Assembly: GCF_000686905.1 (NCBI RefSeq)
Contig: NZ_JMLW01000005.1
Coordinates: forward strand, 62,001 to 126,000
From: Marinospirillum insulare DSM 21763
GTDB lineage: Bacteria; Pseudomonadota; Gammaproteobacteria; Pseudomonadales; Halomonadaceae
Length of the DNA stretch: 64,000 nucleotides
Reading direction: 5' to 3'
The translations under genes were made by a program, and so were the position numbers. This document shows positions 9,411-20,607 of this stretch, piece by piece. The notes under the pieces are model-generated. The model made no database searches and was not told the origin of the DNA. It saw only the letters and a list, made by a program, of their open reading frames with translations. Every line of letters begins with the position of its first letter. The stretch's first letter is position 1.

Positions 9411-12116
9411 TTAACTTAATTTACCGTGACACTGCTTATACTTTTTACCCGAACCACAGGGGCAGGGCTCGTTGCGCCCAACTTTAGGAAAGTCACGTTT
9501 AAAGGGCTGACCTGAATTAGTTGCGGTAGCTTCTTCATTGGATTCTGGGGAATCGTGGTGTGCGGTTTGACGCTGCATTAAGGCTTCAGCTTCGGCACGA
9601 CGTTGACGCTCAATGGCTTCAACTTCTTCTGGAGTACGAATTTTCACATGACTTAAAATTCTAACAACATCACTACGCACATTGGCTAAGAAGTTCTCAA
9701 ACAAACCAAAAGCTTCTCGCTTGTATTCTTGCTTAGGGTTCTTTTGTGCATAACCTCTAAGATGAATACCTTGGCGTAGCTGATCCATGCTCTGCAGGTG
9801 TTCTTTCCAGCGGGTATCTAGAACCTGCAACATAATTTGTTGTTCAAACTTCCTTAATAGGTCGCCACCTGCTTGCTCTTCTTTTTCTTTATAAGCTTCT
9901 TCAAGTGCTTGCTGCAGTTTTTCTCTTAAGCTTTCTTCATGCAAGCTTTTATCTTCATCTAGCCACTGTTGAACTTCTGCATCTAAGTTAAATTCTGTTG
10001 CTAGGTAGCTTTCTAATTCGGCCACGCGCCACTGTTCAGGCATAGATTGAGGTGGAATGAATTGAGAAATAGCCGCATCTAGTACGTCTTCACGCATTTC
10101 TTCAATTTCTTCAGCTATCTCTTCTGCTTCAAGTATTTCACGGCGCTGGGCATAAATAACGCTGCGCTGATCATTATTGACATCATCGTATTCTAGTAGC
10201 TGCTTACGAATATCAAAGTTACGCCCTTCAACCTTGCGCTGGGCTTTTTCAACTGCGTTGGTAACCATTTTGTGTTCTATGGCTTCACCATGCTTCATAC
10301 CCAGCATGGTCATCATGCTTTTAACACGGTCCGATGCAAAAATACGCATTAGACTGTCTTCTAAGGAGAGGAAGAAGCGGGTTGAACCTGGGTCACCTTG
10401 ACGACCAGAACGACCTCTTAACTGGTTATCTATACGGCGAGATTCATGGCGCTCTGTACCTATAACGTGCAAACCACCAGCGGCTACAACAGCATCATGG
10501 CGTTCTTGCCAAGCCGCTTTTAGTTTTTCTAGTTGTTCTTCAGTGGGGTTATCTAATTTCTCAGCTTCAACTTCCCAGTTACCACCTAATTTAATGTCTG
10601 TACCACGACCAGCCATATTGGTTGCAAGCGTTACAGCACCTGCTCGACCAGCTTGAGCAATGATTTCTGCTTCACTTTCATGCTGTTTAGCATTAAGCAC
10701 TTTGTGGGCAACACCGGCTTTTTTTAGTAACCCACTGACAAACTCAGAGGTTTCAATAGAGGCAGTACCAACTAAAACTGGCTGGCCTTGTTCAACCGTG
10801 TGTTGCACGTCTTTAATAATGGCTTCAAATTTTTCTTCTGAGCTCATAAAGACTAGATCATTTAAGTCTTTACGTTGTACCTGACGGTTAGTTGGAATAA
10901 CCACTACATTTAACGCATAGATATGATTAAATTCATAAGCTTCTGTATCAGCAGTACCTGTCATACCAGACAGTTTGGTATATAAGCGGAAGTAGTTTTG
11001 GAAGGTAGTAGCAGCAAGCGTTTGGCTTTCTGCTTGAATATTCAAACCTTCTTTGGCTTCTATTGCTTGGTGTAAACCTTCACCCCAACGACGACCGGGC
11101 ATAGTACGACCCGTGTGTTCGTCTACTATAACTACCTGCCCTTCACTGACTATGTAATCAACATCTTTGTTGAACATTTGATGAGCACGTAGTGCGGACT
11201 GAACATGATGTAGAAGGCTTAAGTTAGCCGATGCATAAAGACTATCGCCTGCTTTTAACACACCTTCTTTACTTAGCAGCTCTTCTACTAACTGGTGACC
11301 TTGCTCGGTTAATTCTAAGCTGCGCTGTTTTTCATCGATTATAAAGTCGCCTGTCTCTGTTTCTTCATTCCAAGGCGTTAATCCAGGTACCAGTTTATTA
11401 ATTAAACGGTACATAGCAGAGCTGTCTTCTGCTGCACCAGAAATAATTAAAGGCGTACGAGCTTCATCAATTAATATAGAATCAACTTCATCAATTACGG
11501 CATAGTTAAGGTCGCGCTGAACACGCTCTTCTAATGAAAAAGCCATATTATCGCGCAGGTAATCAAAACCAAACTCGTTATTGGTACCGTAGGTAATATC
11601 GGCTTGATAAGCTTGGCGTTTTTCTTCTTGGCTTTGGCCTGAATAGATAACACCTACACTTAGCCCCATAAAGCGGTAGAGTTTTCCCATCCACTCGGCA
11701 TCACGCTTGGCTAGGTAGTCGTTAACTGTGACAACATGCACACCCTTGTTAGATAGAGCATTTAGGTAAACAGCCAAGGTTGCCACCAGTGTTTTACCTT
11801 CACCAGTACGCATCTCCGCGATTTGGCCTTCATGTAAAACCATACCGCCAATCATTTGCACATCAAAATGGCGCATATTAAGCGCACGAACACTGGCTTC
11901 ACGTACTAGCGCAAAACTTTCTGGGAGTAGCTTATCTAGTGACTCACCCTGGGCAGCTCTTTCTTTTAAGGCTTGAGTGCGTAGGGCAAAATCTTCATCG
12001 GCTAAGGTTTTTAACTCGGGTTCTAAGGCGTTTATTTGTTCTACTACTTTACGAATACGCTTGAGTTCACGCTCGTTTTTACTACCAAATATTTTCTTTA
12101 ACAAGGCGGTAATCAT
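9411..12116 (-). CDS. secA: Preprotein translocase ATPase SecA
   Basis: The motor that drives preproteins through SecYEG. The 901-residue length is typical for gammaproteobacteria. Walker A appears as MRTGEGKTL near residue 108, and the DEAD-type Walker B as [28 protein letters not shown] and [13 protein letters not shown] are motifs of the second helicase domain. The C-terminal zinc-binding tail [14 protein letters not shown], which binds SecB and phospholipid, is intact. AAGGA lies 7 nt before the ATG. The gene follows the terminator of the M23 peptidase, so it should have its own promoter in the gap. Confidence 0.98.
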   Translation of the reverse strand: MITALLKKIFGSKNERELKRIRKVVEQINALEPELKTLADEDFALRTQALKERAAQGESLDKLLPESFALVREASVRALNMRHFDVQMIGGMVLHEGQIAEMRTGEGKTLVATLAVYLNALSNKGVHVVTVNDYLAKRDAEWMGKLYRFMGLSVGVIYSGQSQEEKRQAYQADITYGTNNEFGFDYLRDNMAFSLEERVQRDLNYAVIDEVDSILIDEARTPLIISGAAEDSSAMYRLINKLVPGLTPWNEETETGDFIIDEKQRSLELTEQGHQLVEELLSKEGVLKAGDSLYASANLSLLHHVQSALRAHQMFNKDVDYIVSEGQVVIVDEHTGRTMPGRRWGEGLHQAIEAKEGLNIQAESQTLAATTFQNYFRLYTKLSGMTGTADTEAYEFNHIYALNVVVIPTNRQVQRKDLNDLVFMSSEEKFEAIIKDVQHTVEQGQPVLVGTASIETSEFVSGLLKKAGVAHKVLNAKQHESEAEIIAQAGRAGAVTLATNMAGRGTDIKLGGNWEVEAEKLDNPTEEQLEKLKAAWQERHDAVVAAGGLHVIGTERHESRRIDNQLRGRSGRQGDPGSTRFFLSLEDSLMRIFASDRVKSMMTMLGMKHGEAIEHKMVTNAVEKAQRKVEGRNFDIRKQLLEYDDVNNDQRSVIYAQRREILEAEEIAEEIEEMREDVLDAAISQFIPPQSMPEQWRVAELESYLATEFNLDAEVQQWLDEDKSLHEESLREKLQQALEEAYKEKEEQAGGDLLRKFEQQIMLQVLDTRWKEHLQSMDQLRQGIHLRGYAQKNPKQEYKREAFGLFENFLANVRSDVVRILSHVKIRTPEEVEAIERQRRAEAEALMQRQTAHHDSPESNEEATATNSGQPFKRDFPKVGRNEPCPCGSGKKYKQCHGKLS

Positions 12117-12249
12117 CGAATGTCCTTACCCGTGGTTAGGCTGTTGGAATTATGACCGCACAACATACCACGTTTTAATTAAAATGTGTTTGAAGCTGAC
12201 TGAAACATAAGAGTTGAGCTAGGTTGCTAGCATAATAATTTCTAGCGCA

Positions 12250-12280
12250 TATAAAAACAACAAAACCCGCCTTAGCGGGT
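12250..12280 (-). terminator. Rho-independent terminator of the M23 peptidase gene
   Basis: On the minus strand ACCCGC, loop TAAG, then GCGGGT forms a 6-bp GC-rich hairpin followed by TTTTGTTGTTTTTAT. It begins about 20 nt past the M23 stop and insulates secA from it. Confidence 0.85.
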
Positions 12281-12299
12281 CTTTGTTTTAACTTTAAAA

Positions 12300-13229
12300 C
12301 TAAGGTGCCGATCGGGACACATAACGTATAGGGTCTACAGCACGACCGTTTCGAAGCACCTCATAATGCACATGAGGCCCAGTACAACGTCCTGTACAGC
12401 CCATTAAACCAACTGTATCACCGCGCTTCACTATATCACCTTTACTGACAACAAAGTCGTTTAAATGCGCATAGCGAGTTAAGTAGCCATCACCATGATC
12501 TATTTCAACTAGATTACCAAAACCACCGCGTGCAGCAGAGTGAACTACGACCCCTGCACCAGTTGCTAATACATTTGAATTTTCTTTACCAGCAAAGTCT
12601 ATTCCTCCATGCCAAGAGGTACGACCAGTAAAAGGATCACTGCGGCGACCAAAGGTAGATGACATCCAGCCCCGTTCAATAGGACGGCCAGCAATATAAA
12701 CCTGATCAGCAAAGCTACGTTTAGTTAGTAAAGAATGAATAAGCTCTAGCTGTTGTTGGCGTTGCTCAATTTTATTGGTTAAGGAGTCTAGGGTTTCCAT
12801 CAACTCAGAATCTGTATAGGCTGAACCTTCTTCATAAACGTATTCAGGTCCACCCATAGGTGGTGGCTGATCAAAATCGAATTCATCACCAAGATTCGCT
12901 ACAGAGGTTAAGCGTTTACCTAGTGCATCTAAACGCATCAGCCTAGCTTGAAGCTCACCAACTTTAGGCGTTAAGGCATCTATTTTTTCTATAGATTGGC
13001 GCTTAACTAATTCAACTTCTGCACGCTGCTCGTTAAGCTCTTGCTGCCACATTTTATTGGCATGGTCTTTCATTTGTCTTTCATTATGGTCTACCCACCA
13101 ATATACCAGCGAACCACCTATGGCAGCAGGTATAAAGAAAACCAAGGCAAAAACCAAGGCCAGTAATTTAGATGAAAGATTTACTGAGCGACTCGAGCTG
13201 TGCTTACTACTGCAAAAAATCAAATTCAT
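12300..13229 (-). CDS. M23-family metallopeptidase (membrane-anchored murein hydrolase-like)
   Basis: About 309 residues. A short cytoplasmic N-terminus leads into one membrane segment (LLALVFALVFFIPAAIGG), then a periplasmic coiled coil (roughly residues 55-165 with repeated Q, E and L), then a LytM domain. The zinc ligands are visible as SWHGGIDFAG and GPHVHYEVLRNG. Both parts of the M23 zinc site are kept, so it could be an active endopeptidase, unlike degenerate EnvC-type regulators. The ATG at 13229 follows GGGAAA; a TTG 39 nt further upstream is less likely. The position between lpxC and secA matches Pseudomonas. The exact substrate is unknown. Confidence 0.87.
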   Translation of the reverse strand: MNLIFCSSKHSSSRSVNLSSKLLALVFALVFFIPAAIGGSLVYWWVDHNERQMKDHANKMWQQELNEQRAEVELVKRQSIEKIDALTPKVGELQARLMRLDALGKRLTSVANLGDEFDFDQPPPMGGPEYVYEEGSAYTDSELMETLDSLTNKIEQRQQQLELIHSLLTKRSFADQVYIAGRPIERGWMSSTFGRRSDPFTGRTSWHGGIDFAGKENSNVLATGAGVVVHSAARGGFGNLVEIDHGDGYLTRYAHLNDFVVSKGDIVKRGDTVGLMGCTGRCTGPHVHYEVLRNGRAVDPIRYVSRSAP

Positions 13230-13311
13230 TGGTTGTTTCCCATTCGCGCCACTTGGTGTTTTTATCAATATTGATTAAGCTCTTATATCTATTTGCTTAG
13301 TGGAGGCAGTA

Positions 13312-13755
13312 GTGAGTATAAAGCCAAGAGCCGGAAGAACAAAATCTTTAAGTGCCATAATTAACAAAGATACTTCAATTTTAGGACAGGTTTTAAACAA
13401 GGCCGCCTATCTGAAACAAATTGAAACTCTGGTACATAATTACTTACCTAAGGAGCTTGCCAGTCAATTTAGGGTGGCTAATTTTCAAAATAATAGGTTA
13501 GCATTAATTACGCCAACTGCTAGCAACCTTACCCACTTACGGTTTTTTCAAGCTAAACTGCTCTATGATCTACAGCAAAAAATACCGGAACTAAAAAGCA
13601 TCGATGTAAAAGTTAGGCCTAACCCACCTGAACCCAAAAAAGTTTTTAAAAAACTTAATATTCCTGCTAACAGCCAAAACCAATTAAAGCTTTTAGCTGA
13701 AACTACAGACAACCCTCAACTTAAAGCTGTATTGCTAAGACTCAGTCAAAAGTAA
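13312..13755 (+). CDS. DciA/DUF721-family protein
   Basis: A basic protein of 147 residues. The middle carries the DUF721-like pattern: LPKELASQFRVANFQNNRLAL, then LTHLRFFQAKLLYDLQQKIPEL and a strand with KVRP. Family members known as DciA load or recruit the replicative helicase DnaB in bacteria lacking DnaC; that role is inferred here. The start is GTG at 13312 because GGAGG lies 5 nt upstream; another GTG at 13300 has no such site. It is divergent from the M23 peptidase and convergent with lpxC, a placement also seen in Pseudomonas. Confidence 0.75.
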   Translation: MSIKPRAGRTKSLSAIINKDTSILGQVLNKAAYLKQIETLVHNYLPKELASQFRVANFQNNRLALITPTASNLTHLRFFQAKLLYDLQQKIPELKSIDVKVRPNPPEPKKVFKKLNIPANSQNQLKLLAETTDNPQLKAVLLRLSQK

Positions 13756-13775
13756 CCTCTTAACTATTTCTTATG

Positions 13776-13811
13776 ACCAAAAAAAATCGACATAACGTCG
13801 ATTTTTTTGGT
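13776..13811. terminator. Bidirectional terminator between the dciA-like gene and lpxC
   Basis: TCGAC pairs with GTCGA around a 5-nt loop. The stem is extended on both sides by a run of eight A and seven T residues and by ACC/GGT. The genes converge here, and the hairpin can serve both. Confidence 0.85.
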
Positions 13812-13826
13812 TCAACTTGATGCAAG

Positions 13827-14741
13827 CTAAGCTATTTCTATTGCCGAGGTGTAAGAGATGGGTGCTTTTTCTTTCTCACCTTCAAAAGTAACCACCTCAT
13901 AAGCATCTGGGTTTTCGAGCAGCTCACGTAGAAGCTTATTATTTAAGCCATGACCAGATTTATGCCCTTTAAATTCACCTATCAAGCTTTTGCCTAATAA
14001 GTAGAGGTCACCAATTGCATCTAAAACCTTGTGCTTAACAAACTCGTCTTCATAACGTAAACCATCTTCATTAAGAATACGGTAATCATCTACAACGATA
14101 GCATTTTCCATGCTGCCACCTAAGGCCAGGTTGTGTGAACGTAGGTATTCTATATCACGCATAAAGCCAAAGGTGCGTGCTCGACTGACTTCACGAACAA
14201 AAGATGTTGTTGAAAAATCTATCACAGCATTTTGTTTTTGGTCACGAAAAACTGGGTGATCAAAATCTATGCTAAAGCCAACTTTAAAACCTTCGTAGGG
14301 TTCAAAGCTAGCTGTTTTATCATCTTCTTTAACTTCGATCTTTTTCTTAATACGAATAAATTGCTTAGGTGCGTCTTGCTCTTGGATACCCGCTGACTGA
14401 ATAAGGAACACAAAAGGCCCAGCACTACCATCCATAATTGGAACTTCAGCAGAGCTCACTTCAACGTATAGGTTGTCGATACCTAAGCCTGCCAAAGCAG
14501 AAAGCAGATGCTCTACCGTACTAACTTTGACATCACCTTCATTAAGTGTTGTAGACAAGGTGGTTTCATGAACATTTTTAGCGCAGGCACGGATTTCAAC
14601 AGCTGGGTCTAAATCTACGCGACGAAAAACGATACCTGTGTTTACAGGTGCAGGACGCAAGGTTAAATAGACTTTATCACCTGAGTGTAAGCCAACCCCT
14701 GTTGCTCTAATGGTGTTTCTTAAAGTGCACTGTTTAATCAT
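13827..14741 (-). CDS. lpxC: UDP-3-O-acyl-N-acetylglucosamine deacetylase
   Basis: The committed, zinc-dependent step of lipid A synthesis. The 304-residue protein has its zinc ligands in [14 protein letters not shown] (H near 78) and [16 protein letters not shown] (H near 238, D near 242). The catalytic histidine is in [13 protein letters not shown]. It is the last gene of the dcw cluster, 148 nt after ftsZ, as in E. coli and Pseudomonas. A regulated FtsH-degraded C-terminal tail is known in E. coli; here the tail ends TSAIEIA, and its role cannot be judged. The gap upstream probably holds its promoter. Confidence 0.97.
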   Translation of the reverse strand: MIKQCTLRNTIRATGVGLHSGDKVYLTLRPAPVNTGIVFRRVDLDPAVEIRACAKNVHETTLSTTLNEGDVKVSTVEHLLSALAGLGIDNLYVEVSSAEVPIMDGSAGPFVFLIQSAGIQEQDAPKQFIRIKKKIEVKEDDKTASFEPYEGFKVGFSIDFDHPVFRDQKQNAVIDFSTTSFVREVSRARTFGFMRDIEYLRSHNLALGGSMENAIVVDDYRILNEDGLRYEDEFVKHKVLDAIGDLYLLGKSLIGEFKGHKSGHGLNNKLLRELLENPDAYEVVTFEGEKEKAPISYTSAIEIA

Positions 14742-14889
14742 TGCCTTTGTCTCTGCCCTGTAGGACTTATTACCTTATAAAATGCCGTTAAACCCACTGT
14801 TAGGTGGTAGTGGCTTAAATTCTTTAGTTACTGCATATACTAACAAACTTTTAGCTGGTAAAAAATAAAAGATCGCTAGTACATTTTTA

Positions 14890-16062
14890 CTAGTCTGCTT
14901 GCTTTCTTAAAAATGCAGGGATATCTAAGTAGCTCATATCAGAGTCACTTTTAGGGTTAATTCTAGCACTTTGTTGACGAGTATCAGCTGCTTGATTTTC
15001 AGCACCACTCACTTCTTTTAGTGTGGGTCGTGCGGCCCTAACAGGCTGCTTTTGAGCTGCTTTTTTATCTGTAGGCTGGGGTGCTGCTTCCTGCTTTTTA
15101 GCAGGCTCCAAACCTGTTGCGACTATAGTTACACGCAACTCTTCCTCTAAGCTATTATCTAGCGAGGTACCCACAATCACAGTGGCATCGGGTGATGCAA
15201 AAGCTGTGACGGTATCCATAACTTCCTGGAATTCATGCAAGCCCATACTGGCATTACCAACCACGTTAACCAGGATACCGCGCGCACCTTTCAGATCAAC
15301 ATCTTCAAGAAGCGGTGAGAAGACAGCTTGCTCTGCGGCTTCACGAGCTCTTTGATCACCCTTAGATGCACCTGAGCCCATCATCGCCATGCCCATTTCG
15401 GACATAACGGTACTCACATCGGCGAAGTCAAGGTTAATGACCCCAGGGTTGGTAATCAACTCTGCAATGCCTTGAACAGCACCTAGTAGTACGTCATTAG
15501 CTGCGGCAAAAGCATCTAACAGGCTAGTTGTTTTACCCATAACCGCTAGAAGTCGTTCGTTTGGAATAGTAATCAAAGAATCAACATGCTCTACAAGATT
15601 AGCTATGCCTTCTTCAGCAATTGACATCCGCTTTCTTTGCTCGAAGGGGAAGGGTTTGGTAACCACTGCAACAGATAGTATTCCTAGCTCTTTGGCAATT
15701 TCTGCAACAACTGGTGCCGCACCAGTACCTGTGCCACCACCCATGCCAGCAGTGATGAATAGCATGTCTGTGCCTTGCAAGACCTCTTCGATCAGCTTGC
15801 GATCTTCCATAGCGGCTTGACGCCCAATTTCTGGATTAGCGCCAGCCCCCAAGCCTTTGGTGATTTCTCCACCTAATTGCAAAACAGTTTTGGCGGCAAC
15901 ATTTTTAAGTGCCTGAGCATCTGTATTAGCACAGATAAACTCTACACCCTCAATTTTTGCAGCAACCATGTGATTAACCGCATTACCACCACCACCACCA
16001 ACCCCAATTACTTTAATTACTGGAGATGCTGAGGGTGAGCTGTCCGCCAATTCAAAAGCCAT
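14890..16062 (-). CDS. ftsZ: Cell division GTPase FtsZ
   Basis: Tubulin-like GTPase that forms the Z ring. The protein has 390 residues. The nucleotide-binding region begins with VIGVGGGGGNAVNHM, the tubulin signature is GGGTGTGAAPVVAEIA, and the T7 loop NLDFADVSTVM completes the catalytic site at polymer interfaces. A variable, Q/A/K-rich linker runs from about residue 320 to 378. The C-terminal peptide DIPAFLRKQAD is the site bound by FtsA and ZipA. GGAGAAG lies 6 nt before the ATG. It is separated from ftsA by 177 nt, which leaves room for an ftsZ-proximal promoter. Confidence 0.98.
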   Translation of the reverse strand: MAFELADSSPSASPVIKVIGVGGGGGNAVNHMVAAKIEGVEFICANTDAQALKNVAAKTVLQLGGEITKGLGAGANPEIGRQAAMEDRKLIEEVLQGTDMLFITAGMGGGTGTGAAPVVAEIAKELGILSVAVVTKPFPFEQRKRMSIAEEGIANLVEHVDSLITIPNERLLAVMGKTTSLLDAFAAANDVLLGAVQGIAELITNPGVINLDFADVSTVMSEMGMAMMGSGASKGDQRAREAAEQAVFSPLLEDVDLKGARGILVNVVGNASMGLHEFQEVMDTVTAFASPDATVIVGTSLDNSLEEELRVTIVATGLEPAKKQEAAPQPTDKKAAQKQPVRAARPTLKEVSGAENQAADTRQQSARINPKSDSDMSYLDIPAFLRKQAD

Positions 16063-16239
16063 TTATTCTTCTCCCAAACCCAACTCTATGTCCAGTTAAG
16101 GTCACAGAAGCTGCCTGTAATAGATCTTTATTTATACTTAGTTTTGCTAGACTAACAAATAAAAGCGCCAAAATGAAAGCGATCTAACAAAAAAAACCCT
16201 GTAATGCAAAGCTTTACATCATAATAATACAATATTTAT

Positions 16240-17502
16240 TTAAAACTGACGCTGAAACCAGCGCCTAATTCTGCTTGTTAAGCCTTCACCAGTAGGATCA
16301 GCTTTTAATGTGTCATTACGGTAACTAACCTCTGGCAAGCCTTCCGACTCGTTACGCAATAGAGCATAGTGTAACAAACCTACCCCAGTTGCGTGAATTG
16401 GATTATTTACTACATCGTCTAACCCAACCACAAACTGCGGGCTCGCCAATCGAACGGGTGCATGAAAAATTTCTTCTGCCAATTCAACAGCGCCCTCCAT
16501 CTTAGCAGTGCCACCTGTCAACACTATGCCGGCAGGGATAAGTTCTTCAAAACCACTGCGACGTAGTTCAGCTTGAATTAACGTAAATAACTCGTCGTAA
16601 CGCGGCTCTACTACTTCAGCTAAAGCTTGGCGAGATAAATCGCGTGGCTCTCTATCTCCAACACTAGGCACCTTTAGCATTTCGTCCGGACCAGCTAACT
16701 GGGTTAGAGCACAAGCATATTTTATTTTAATACTTTCTGCGTGAACGGTAGGCGTTCTTAAAGCCATAGCTATGTCGTTAGTGACCTGGTCACCAGCAAT
16801 GGGAATAACGGCTGTGTGACGTATAGCACCTTCTGCAAAGATAGCAATATCAGTAGTACCACCACCAATATCAACAATACAAACACCTAATTCTTTTTCA
16901 TCTTCAGTTAAAACAGCATAGCTTGAGGCTAGCTGCTCTAAAATAATGTCTTCTACTTCTAATCCACAAAGGCGAACGCATTTTTCAATATTTTGTACAG
17001 CATTAACTGCACAGGTAACTAGGTGTACTTTTGCTTCTAAACGCACACCCGACATTCCCATGGGTTCACGAATGCCTTCTTGGTTATCTATAGCGTACTC
17101 TTGTGGAAGAATATGAATAATCTTTTGGTCTGCTGGTATAGGCACTGCCCTAGCTGCATCTATTACCCTTTCTAAATCTGCTTCGCCTACTTCTCTATCT
17201 CGAATAGAAACCACACCATCTGAGTTCATGCTGTGAACGTGGCTACCTGCAATACCAACATAAACTGAATGAATCTCACAGCCTGCCATTAACTCTGCTT
17301 CTTCTACAGCACGGCGTATAGACTGCACAGTTGACTCAATATTAATCACTACGCCTTTTTTTAAGCCGCGTGAAGGGTGGGAACCTAGACCAATAATTTC
17401 TAGTTCGCCTTCAGGAGTGCGCTGACCAACAATGGCAACCACCTTGGATGTACCAATATCTAGGCCAACAACTAGGTTGCCGCGATGTGACTGCTGAGCC
17501 AT
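16240..17502 (-). CDS. ftsA: Cell division protein FtsA
   Basis: Actin-like ATPase that tethers FtsZ to the membrane. The protein has 420 residues. VVGLDIGTSKVVAIVG near the start is phosphate-binding loop 1, CIVDIGGGTTDIAIF is phosphate 2, and GIVLTGGTAKMEG is the adenosine motif. The 1C subdomain lies between residues 85 and 165. The C-terminus TSRIRRWFQRQF is a typical amphipathic membrane-targeting helix. It starts 9 nt after the ftsQ stop, so the two are co-transcribed. Confidence 0.97.
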   Translation of the reverse strand: MAQQSHRGNLVVGLDIGTSKVVAIVGQRTPEGELEIIGLGSHPSRGLKKGVVINIESTVQSIRRAVEEAELMAGCEIHSVYVGIAGSHVHSMNSDGVVSIRDREVGEADLERVIDAARAVPIPADQKIIHILPQEYAIDNQEGIREPMGMSGVRLEAKVHLVTCAVNAVQNIEKCVRLCGLEVEDIILEQLASSYAVLTEDEKELGVCIVDIGGGTTDIAIFAEGAIRHTAVIPIAGDQVTNDIAMALRTPTVHAESIKIKYACALTQLAGPDEMLKVPSVGDREPRDLSRQALAEVVEPRYDELFTLIQAELRRSGFEELIPAGIVLTGGTAKMEGAVELAEEIFHAPVRLASPQFVVGLDDVVNNPIHATGVGLLHYALLRNESEGLPEVSYRNDTLKADPTGEGLTSRIRRWFQRQF

Positions 17503-17511
17503 GGTGAGCTA

Positions 17512-18222
17512 CTACTCCTTTATATTTAATAACGCGCTTTTATGCCAAGCAACAGACAAGCCATTTGGATAACGCAAGTCAACACTAGCAAGATTGACGG
17601 CTTCTGCCTCTAACCAATGTTGCCAAGCCCATAAAAAACGATTAACTCTATTTACTATATTATCACGACCAACAAGTACACGAATACTAGTGTTTAGCTC
17701 TAACTGCCAAGCACCTCTTTGCTCATGATGTAGCTCTGTGAGCCTTAAATTAGATTTTTGTAACAAAGCGTCAAGATCTAGCCAAAAGTTGACGGCTTCT
17801 GCAAGTGTATCCTTTTTTGAATAGATATGCCGATTTAACTCTTTAGTGTATTCAAAACCAGGATTAAACCCCTTACCCTGCTCATCAATGAGATGCCTTT
17901 TATTCCAGTGCGCCCAGGGTATTCGCTCTACTAGTTCTAAACGTATTTGATCTGGCCAAACCCTATTCACTACAACTTCACGCAACCAAGGGTCTTGCTC
18001 CAAGCTGGTTTTAAGTCCCTTTAAGTCGATACGCCAAAATGCATCGTCTAACCAGGGTAAAGATCGCTCTTGCAGTTTATCTAAATCTGCATATTGCACT
18101 TCACCATAAATAGAAACTTGCCCTACAGGTCGAGCTAAAGTCCAGTTTAACCAAAAGCCTACCAGTATAATGAGTAGGCCTAATGGAACAATAACCTTAA
18201 GCCAAAACGTGAACCTAGCCAC
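17512..18222 (-). CDS. ftsQ: Cell division protein FtsQ
   Basis: Bitopic inner-membrane divisome protein of 236 residues. A single transmembrane segment (VIVPLGLLIILVGFWLNW, about residues 10-27) is followed by a POTRA domain with VGQVSIYGEVQYADLDKL and the DPWLREVVVNRVWPDQIRL block. A beta domain follows that contacts FtsB and FtsL in the family. The start overlaps the end of ddlB by 8 nt. The length is slightly short for the family, but both domains look complete. Confidence 0.92.
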   Translation of the reverse strand: MARFTFWLKVIVPLGLLIILVGFWLNWTLARPVGQVSIYGEVQYADLDKLQERSLPWLDDAFWRIDLKGLKTSLEQDPWLREVVVNRVWPDQIRLELVERIPWAHWNKRHLIDEQGKGFNPGFEYTKELNRHIYSKKDTLAEAVNFWLDLDALLQKSNLRLTELHHEQRGAWQLELNTSIRVLVGRDNIVNRVNRFLWAWQHWLEAEAVNLASVDLRYPNGLSVAWHKSALLNIKE

Positions 18223-19159
18223 AAAATACCTTTAAGTTAGCCGTTGCTAAAATTTTGAGCACTAGCTGATCGAAACTTATACCCACATGGGCAGCTGCTT
18301 GAGGTACCAAACTGTGGTCTGTCATACCTGGGCTAGTATTTACTTCAAGCAACCAAGACTGCTTATTTTCATCAACCATAATATCGACCCTACCCCAGCT
18401 TTCACAACCAACCGCATGATAGGCCTCTAATGCTAATACCTGCAAGGCCTGCTCCTCACTAGCAGTTAAGCCGCAAGGCAGCAAGTATTCAGTATCTGTG
18501 GCTTGATACTTAGCGTTAAAATCATAAAAATCGTGGCTAGTTTTCAAACCAATTACGGGTAAAGCCTGACCATCAACAATGCTCACTGTAAACTCAGGAC
18601 CACTCACAAACCTTTCAGCGAGAATACGCGTATCATAACGACTTGCTTCTTTATAAGCGGCAGACAACTGCTCTACTGAAACGACTTTACTCATGCCTAT
18701 ACTTGAGCCTTCATGAGCGGGCTTAACCATTAAAGGCAAGCCTAGCTTAGCAACTAATTCATCAGGGTCACTTGTCGGGTTAAGAAGACTCGATGCAGGC
18801 GTAGGTAAATCTAGACCTTGCCAAACTTGCTTACACTTAAATTTGTCCATCCCTAATGCAGAAGCCATAACATCACTGCCTGTATAGGGAATACGCAGCC
18901 ACTCTAAAGCACCTTGAATACTGCCATCTTCACCGCCCCTGCCATGCAGCGCAATAAAGGCTCTATCTATTTTTTCAGCCATTAACTGTGTAAGCGCCTG
19001 CTCACCCAAGTCTAAGCCAAAAGCATTCACACCTGATCTAAGCAAAGAATCTAATACCGCATTGCCACTTCGTAAAGACACTTCTCTTTCTGCAGAGCAA
19101 CCGCCCATTAGTACAGCTACACGCCCAAAGGCTTGGATATCTTCTTTTGTTAGGCTCAT
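18215..19159 (-). CDS. ddlB: D-alanine--D-alanine ligase
   Basis: Makes the D-Ala-D-Ala dipeptide that MurF adds to the muropeptide. It is an ATP-grasp enzyme of 314 residues. VLMGGCSAEREVSLRSG near the N-terminus and HGRGGEDGSIQGALE are family signatures; HEGSSIGMSKV and WLLEVNTSPGMTDHSL are ATP/Mg sites. The ATG at 19159 has GAGG 5 nt upstream; a GTG 6 nt further up is less likely. It lies 8 nt after murC and overlaps ftsQ by 8 nt, the usual murC-ddlB-ftsQ order. Confidence 0.96.
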   Translation of the reverse strand: MSLTKEDIQAFGRVAVLMGGCSAEREVSLRSGNAVLDSLLRSGVNAFGLDLGEQALTQLMAEKIDRAFIALHGRGGEDGSIQGALEWLRIPYTGSDVMASALGMDKFKCKQVWQGLDLPTPASSLLNPTSDPDELVAKLGLPLMVKPAHEGSSIGMSKVVSVEQLSAAYKEASRYDTRILAERFVSGPEFTVSIVDGQALPVIGLKTSHDFYDFNAKYQATDTEYLLPCGLTASEEQALQVLALEAYHAVGCESWGRVDIMVDENKQSWLLEVNTSPGMTDHSLVPQAAAHVGISFDQLVLKILATANLKVFCG

Positions 19160-19167
19160 GAACACCT

Positions 19168-20607
19168 CTAGCTTTTATTATCTAATACAAACTCAAGCTT
19201 GCTTGCAGCAAGGCGTTGAGCAATACCACCCACATCACCAGCACCCTGGGTTAATAACAAGTCTCCAGGACGAATGACACTAGCTAGTAGGTTTTCTAGG
19301 TCGGCATTGTTATCTAAAAACAATGGATCCAGCTTACCACGCTGCCTTATAGAGCCACTTAAACTACGACCATCAGCGCCGGGTATAGCTGCCTCTCCTG
19401 CAGGAAAAACATCTAGGAGAATAAGTGTATCAACGCTAGATAAAACCTTAACAAAGTCTTCATACAGGTCACGTGTACGTGAAAAACGGTGCGGCTGATA
19501 AACCATGACTAATCGACGCTCAGGCCAACCCTCACGCACTGCGTTGATGACGGCTTCAACTTCGCGAGGATGATGACCATAATCATCAACCAGCATCACT
19601 TCACCTTCACCAACTGGGTAGTTACCCATTAACTGAAAACGACGACCCACACCTTGAAAGCCTGCCAAACCATTAATAATGGCTTGATCATCAACCCCTT
19701 CATCGGTAGCTACAACTATCGCTGCTAAGGCATTAAGAACATTGTGTCGTCCAGGTATTTTCAAACGAATATCCAAGGAAGGTAACTCACCTGGTCGTAC
19801 AACTGTAAAGCTAATCTCACTAGCTAGCTGCTTAAAGTTAATAGCTCGATAGTCTGCATCCTCATTAAAGCCATAGGTAATAATTGGACGACTAATTTTT
19901 GGCATTATTTCAGTGACTATTTCATCGTCAGTACACATTACCGCCAAACCATAAAAAGGAAGGTTATGAATAAACTCTAAAAAGGTTTGTTTGAGTTTTT
20001 CAAAATCCCCACCATAGGTAGACATATGGTCTGCATCGATATTGGTAACGATAGAAACAACTGGCTGCAAATGAAGAAAAGATGCATCTGATTCATCAGC
20101 TTCAGCTACTAGGTAACGCGACTCACCTAAACGTGCGTTGGTACCTGCTTGAGTGAGCCTGCCACCAATAACAAACGTTGGGTCTTGCCCTGCCTCAGCC
20201 AAAATTGAAGCCACTAAGCTGGTGGTAGTGGTTTTACCGTGAGTGCCCGCGACTGCAATACCGTGTCGAAAGCGCATCAGTTCAGCCAGCATTTCTGCAC
20301 GGCGCACAACTGGAATACGGGCATCTAAGGCGGCTTTAACTTCTGGGTTACTTTCGTTTATTGCACTAGACACTACAACAACATCAGCGCCTTCAATATG
20401 CTCAGCTAGGTGACCAATACAAATTTTCGTACCTAGCTCTGCTAAGCGCTCAACTACCGCCCCTGTTTTCAAGTCTGAACCGCTCACCTTATAACCTTGG
20501 GTAAGCAGCACTTCGGCAATACCACACATGCCAGAACCACCTATTCCAACAAAGTGTATATGTCGTATTCGACGCATCGTGGGTACTTGATAGGCGAGCT
20601 CTTTCAT
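19168..20607 (-). CDS. murC: UDP-N-acetylmuramate--L-alanine ligase
   Basis: Adds L-Ala to UDP-MurNAc in the cytoplasm, the first amino-acid step of peptidoglycan precursor synthesis. The protein has 479 residues. The N-terminal Rossmann domain starts at [17 protein letters not shown], the P-loop is [13 protein letters not shown], and [14 protein letters not shown] and [14 protein letters not shown] are Mur-ligase motifs. It overlaps murG by 4 nt and is followed by ddlB. Confidence 0.97.
   Translation of the reverse strand: MKELAYQVPTMRRIRHIHFVGIGGSGMCGIAEVLLTQGYKVSGSDLKTGAVVERLAELGTKICIGHLAEHIEGADVVVVSSAINESNPEVKAALDARIPVVRRAEMLAELMRFRHGIAVAGTHGKTTTTSLVASILAEAGQDPTFVIGGRLTQAGTNARLGESRYLVAEADESDASFLHLQPVVSIVTNIDADHMSTYGGDFEKLKQTFLEFIHNLPFYGLAVMCTDDEIVTEIMPKISRPIITYGFNEDADYRAINFKQLASEISFTVVRPGELPSLDIRLKIPGRHNVLNALAAIVVATDEGVDDQAIINGLAGFQGVGRRFQLMGNYPVGEGEVMLVDDYGHHPREVEAVINAVREGWPERRLVMVYQPHRFSRTRDLYEDFVKVLSSVDTLILLDVFPAGEAAIPGADGRSLSGSIRQRGKLDPLFLDNNADLENLLASVIRPGDLLLTQGAGDVGGIAQRLAASKLEFVLDNKS

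Noticed and set aside
16192-16216. Hairpin-like sequence between ftsA and ftsZ followed by a run of T on the minus strand
   Set aside because: The stem has only five outer pairs plus a mismatch, too weak to call as a terminator.
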